From Phycisphaerales bacterium (GTDB lineage: Bacteria > Planctomycetota > Phycisphaerae > Phycisphaerales > UBA1924): 7,237 nucleotides of DNA. Positions within the stretch are counted from its first letter, which is position 1, and each line of letters opens with the position of its first letter. Made by a program: the position numbers and the translations under genes. This document shows, one piece after another, positions 6,339 to 7,237 of this stretch. The notes under the pieces are model-generated. The model did no database searches, had not been told where the DNA came from, and saw only the letters and a list, made by a program, of their open reading frames with translations. The stretch is taken from contig JAIEQQ010000302.1 in assembly GCA_019747615.1 (NCBI GenBank), positions 1 to 7,237 on the forward strand, in the 5' to 3' direction.

Positions 6339-7237
6339 ATGAACCACCGATTCCTCTCATCCTCGCTTTTGGCCCTGGCTCTCTGCCTCGGCGCCCCGGC
6401 GATCTCGCTCGGGCAGACGTTCCCCCAGGGCGCGGCTCAGAAGTCCGAGCTCTCCGCCACCGACAAGACCCAGATCAGCCAGTGGCTGGCGGTCCATACG
6501 CCGCGCCTCAGCGTCGAAGACCCGCGCGACATCAAGGCGGCGCGAGAGGCCATTCTCCAGCCCCTGCGTGCCGGGCAGGGAGTGACCATCTCGGTCAGCT
6601 TCCGCAAGGAGATGCAGGAAAACCTCGCCGCGACGCTGAGCACGCTGGCCGACGACAAGCGAGAGATCGTCGCGGTCAACGCCCTGCGCATCGCCGGCGA
6701 GATCGGGCACGCGTCGCTGGTGCCGACGATGACCAAGGCACTGAAGGACAAGCGCCCCGGCGTGCAGTACGCGGCGCTGTATGGCTATCGCGCGACGTTC
6801 GACGCCGCGAAGACGGCGCCGGCGATCACCGCCACGAACGTTGGGCAGATGCTCATCGAGCTGCGGAACATCGGCACCACCACGGCGGATCCGCGGATCC
6901 TCGACGGAGTGATCCTGGCGATCGAATCCTGCGCCGCGAACACCGAGGTGGGTATCGTCGGCGCTCGCGACCTTGCGATCACCGAGCTGAGCAAAGTCGT
7001 GCAGGCTCAGTCGCGTCTGATCGGCGCTTCTGACAAGCCCGATGAGATGCTGCAGTGCATGCTCCGCGCAGCCACGGTGGCGCAGAGCACGCTGACCGCC
7101 GCCGTCGGCAAGACCTTGCCCCCCGGCGTGTACCTCGACCTCATTGGCGTCAGCGGCGATCTGATCTCGCTCTCGGCGCACCTCAAGTCGCGGTCGGTCG
7201 GCAACACCGAGACGATGGAAACGCTCCTCCGCGCCGC
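6339..7237 (+). CDS. Exported helical protein with HEAT-like segments, 3' end cut by window
   Basis: An uninterrupted frame of 299 codons runs from ATG 6339 to the window edge without a stop. Residues 1-26 form a signal peptide (MNHRFLSSSLLALALCLGA, cleavage near SLG-Q). No Cys sits at a lipobox, so the product is probably periplasmic or secreted. Residues about 107-156 (DKREIVAVNALRIAGEIGHASLVPTM onward in outline) show paired helices with the Ala/Leu spacing and intervening Pro/Gly of HEAT-type repeats, which usually serve as protein-binding scaffolds. The rest is also mainly helical. No catalytic motif is seen. The start lacks a Shine-Dalgarno (upstream sequence AGACACGACACC), yet signal peptide and frame begin together, so I keep it. 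The gene follows the lipoprotein gene by 86 nt on the same strand, so joint transcription is plausible. Function unknown. Confidence 0.82.
   Translation, partial: MNHRFLSSSLLALALCLGAPAISLGQTFPQGAAQKSELSATDKTQISQWLAVHTPRLSVEDPRDIKAAREAILQPLRAGQGVTISVSFRKEMQENLAATLSTLADDKREIVAVNALRIAGEIGHASLVPTMTKALKDKRPGVQYAALYGYRATFDAAKTAPAITATNVGQMLIELRNIGTTTADPRILDGVILAIESCAANTEVGIVGARDLAITELSKVVQAQSRLIGASDKPDEMLQCMLRAATVAQSTLTAAVGKTLPPGVYLDLIGVSGDLISLSAHLKSRSVGNTETMETLLRA

Noticed and set aside
5418..6347. 309-codon open frame on the - strand inside the lipoprotein gene
   Set aside because: It is the complement of the lipoprotein frame, with Ser/Ala-rich composition, no domain and no ribosome site.
6272..7033. 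253-codon open frame on the + strand in another frame near the 3' end
   Set aside because: It is Arg/Gly/Asp-rich and shifted relative to the frame from 6339, which starts with a clear signal peptide and stays open to the edge.

Overview
The window is a high-GC bacterial segment with all six recognisable genes on the + strand. The likely source is a planctomycete, perhaps a Phycisphaerae-type one. Three things point there. There is a flagellar-type chemotaxis cluster. Next to it lie large exported proteins of unknown function, one carrying a lone CX4CH haem-type motif together with an Sm/SH3-like barrel. Shine-Dalgarno use is also inconsistent. The taxonomic call is inference from protein style; no rRNA or other marker is present.

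Region 1 (1-2267) is the 3' end of a chemotaxis operon: cheA (5' truncated by the window edge, with dimerisation, ATPase and CheW-like domains visible), then cheX (a CheY-P phosphatase-family protein), then cheY (a single-domain response regulator with all its catalytic residues). Spacers are 64 and 73 nt, and cheX and cheY each have a good Shine-Dalgarno. Together they form a compact kinase / phosphatase / output-regulator module. After cheY, a 195-nt spacer holds two GC-rich hairpins that could end the operon.

Region 2 (2463-3827) is one exported protein of about 454 residues: signal peptide, Ala/Pro linker, Sm/SH3-like segment, helical middle, then a C-terminal CX4CH motif. No function is assigned.

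Region 3 (3828-4281) is a 454-nt spacer with no credible gene and marked strand asymmetry. It has a G-tract block on the + strand, a 12-bp perfect inverted repeat whose arms are 107 nt apart, a weak -10-like hexamer, and a C-tract block (longest run 10 C) ending 76 nt before the next start. Both blocks fit the G-quadruplex pattern, on opposite strands.

Region 4 (4282-7237) encodes a 656-residue predicted lipoprotein, mostly Ala-rich helix and coiled coil with a distinct C-terminal domain. Another exported, mostly helical protein with HEAT-like segments follows 86 nt later and runs off the 3' edge. These two may be co-transcribed. No mobile element, CRISPR array, tRNA or rRNA was seen. The most unusual items are the CX4CH/Sm-like exported protein and the structured spacer before the lipoprotein gene.
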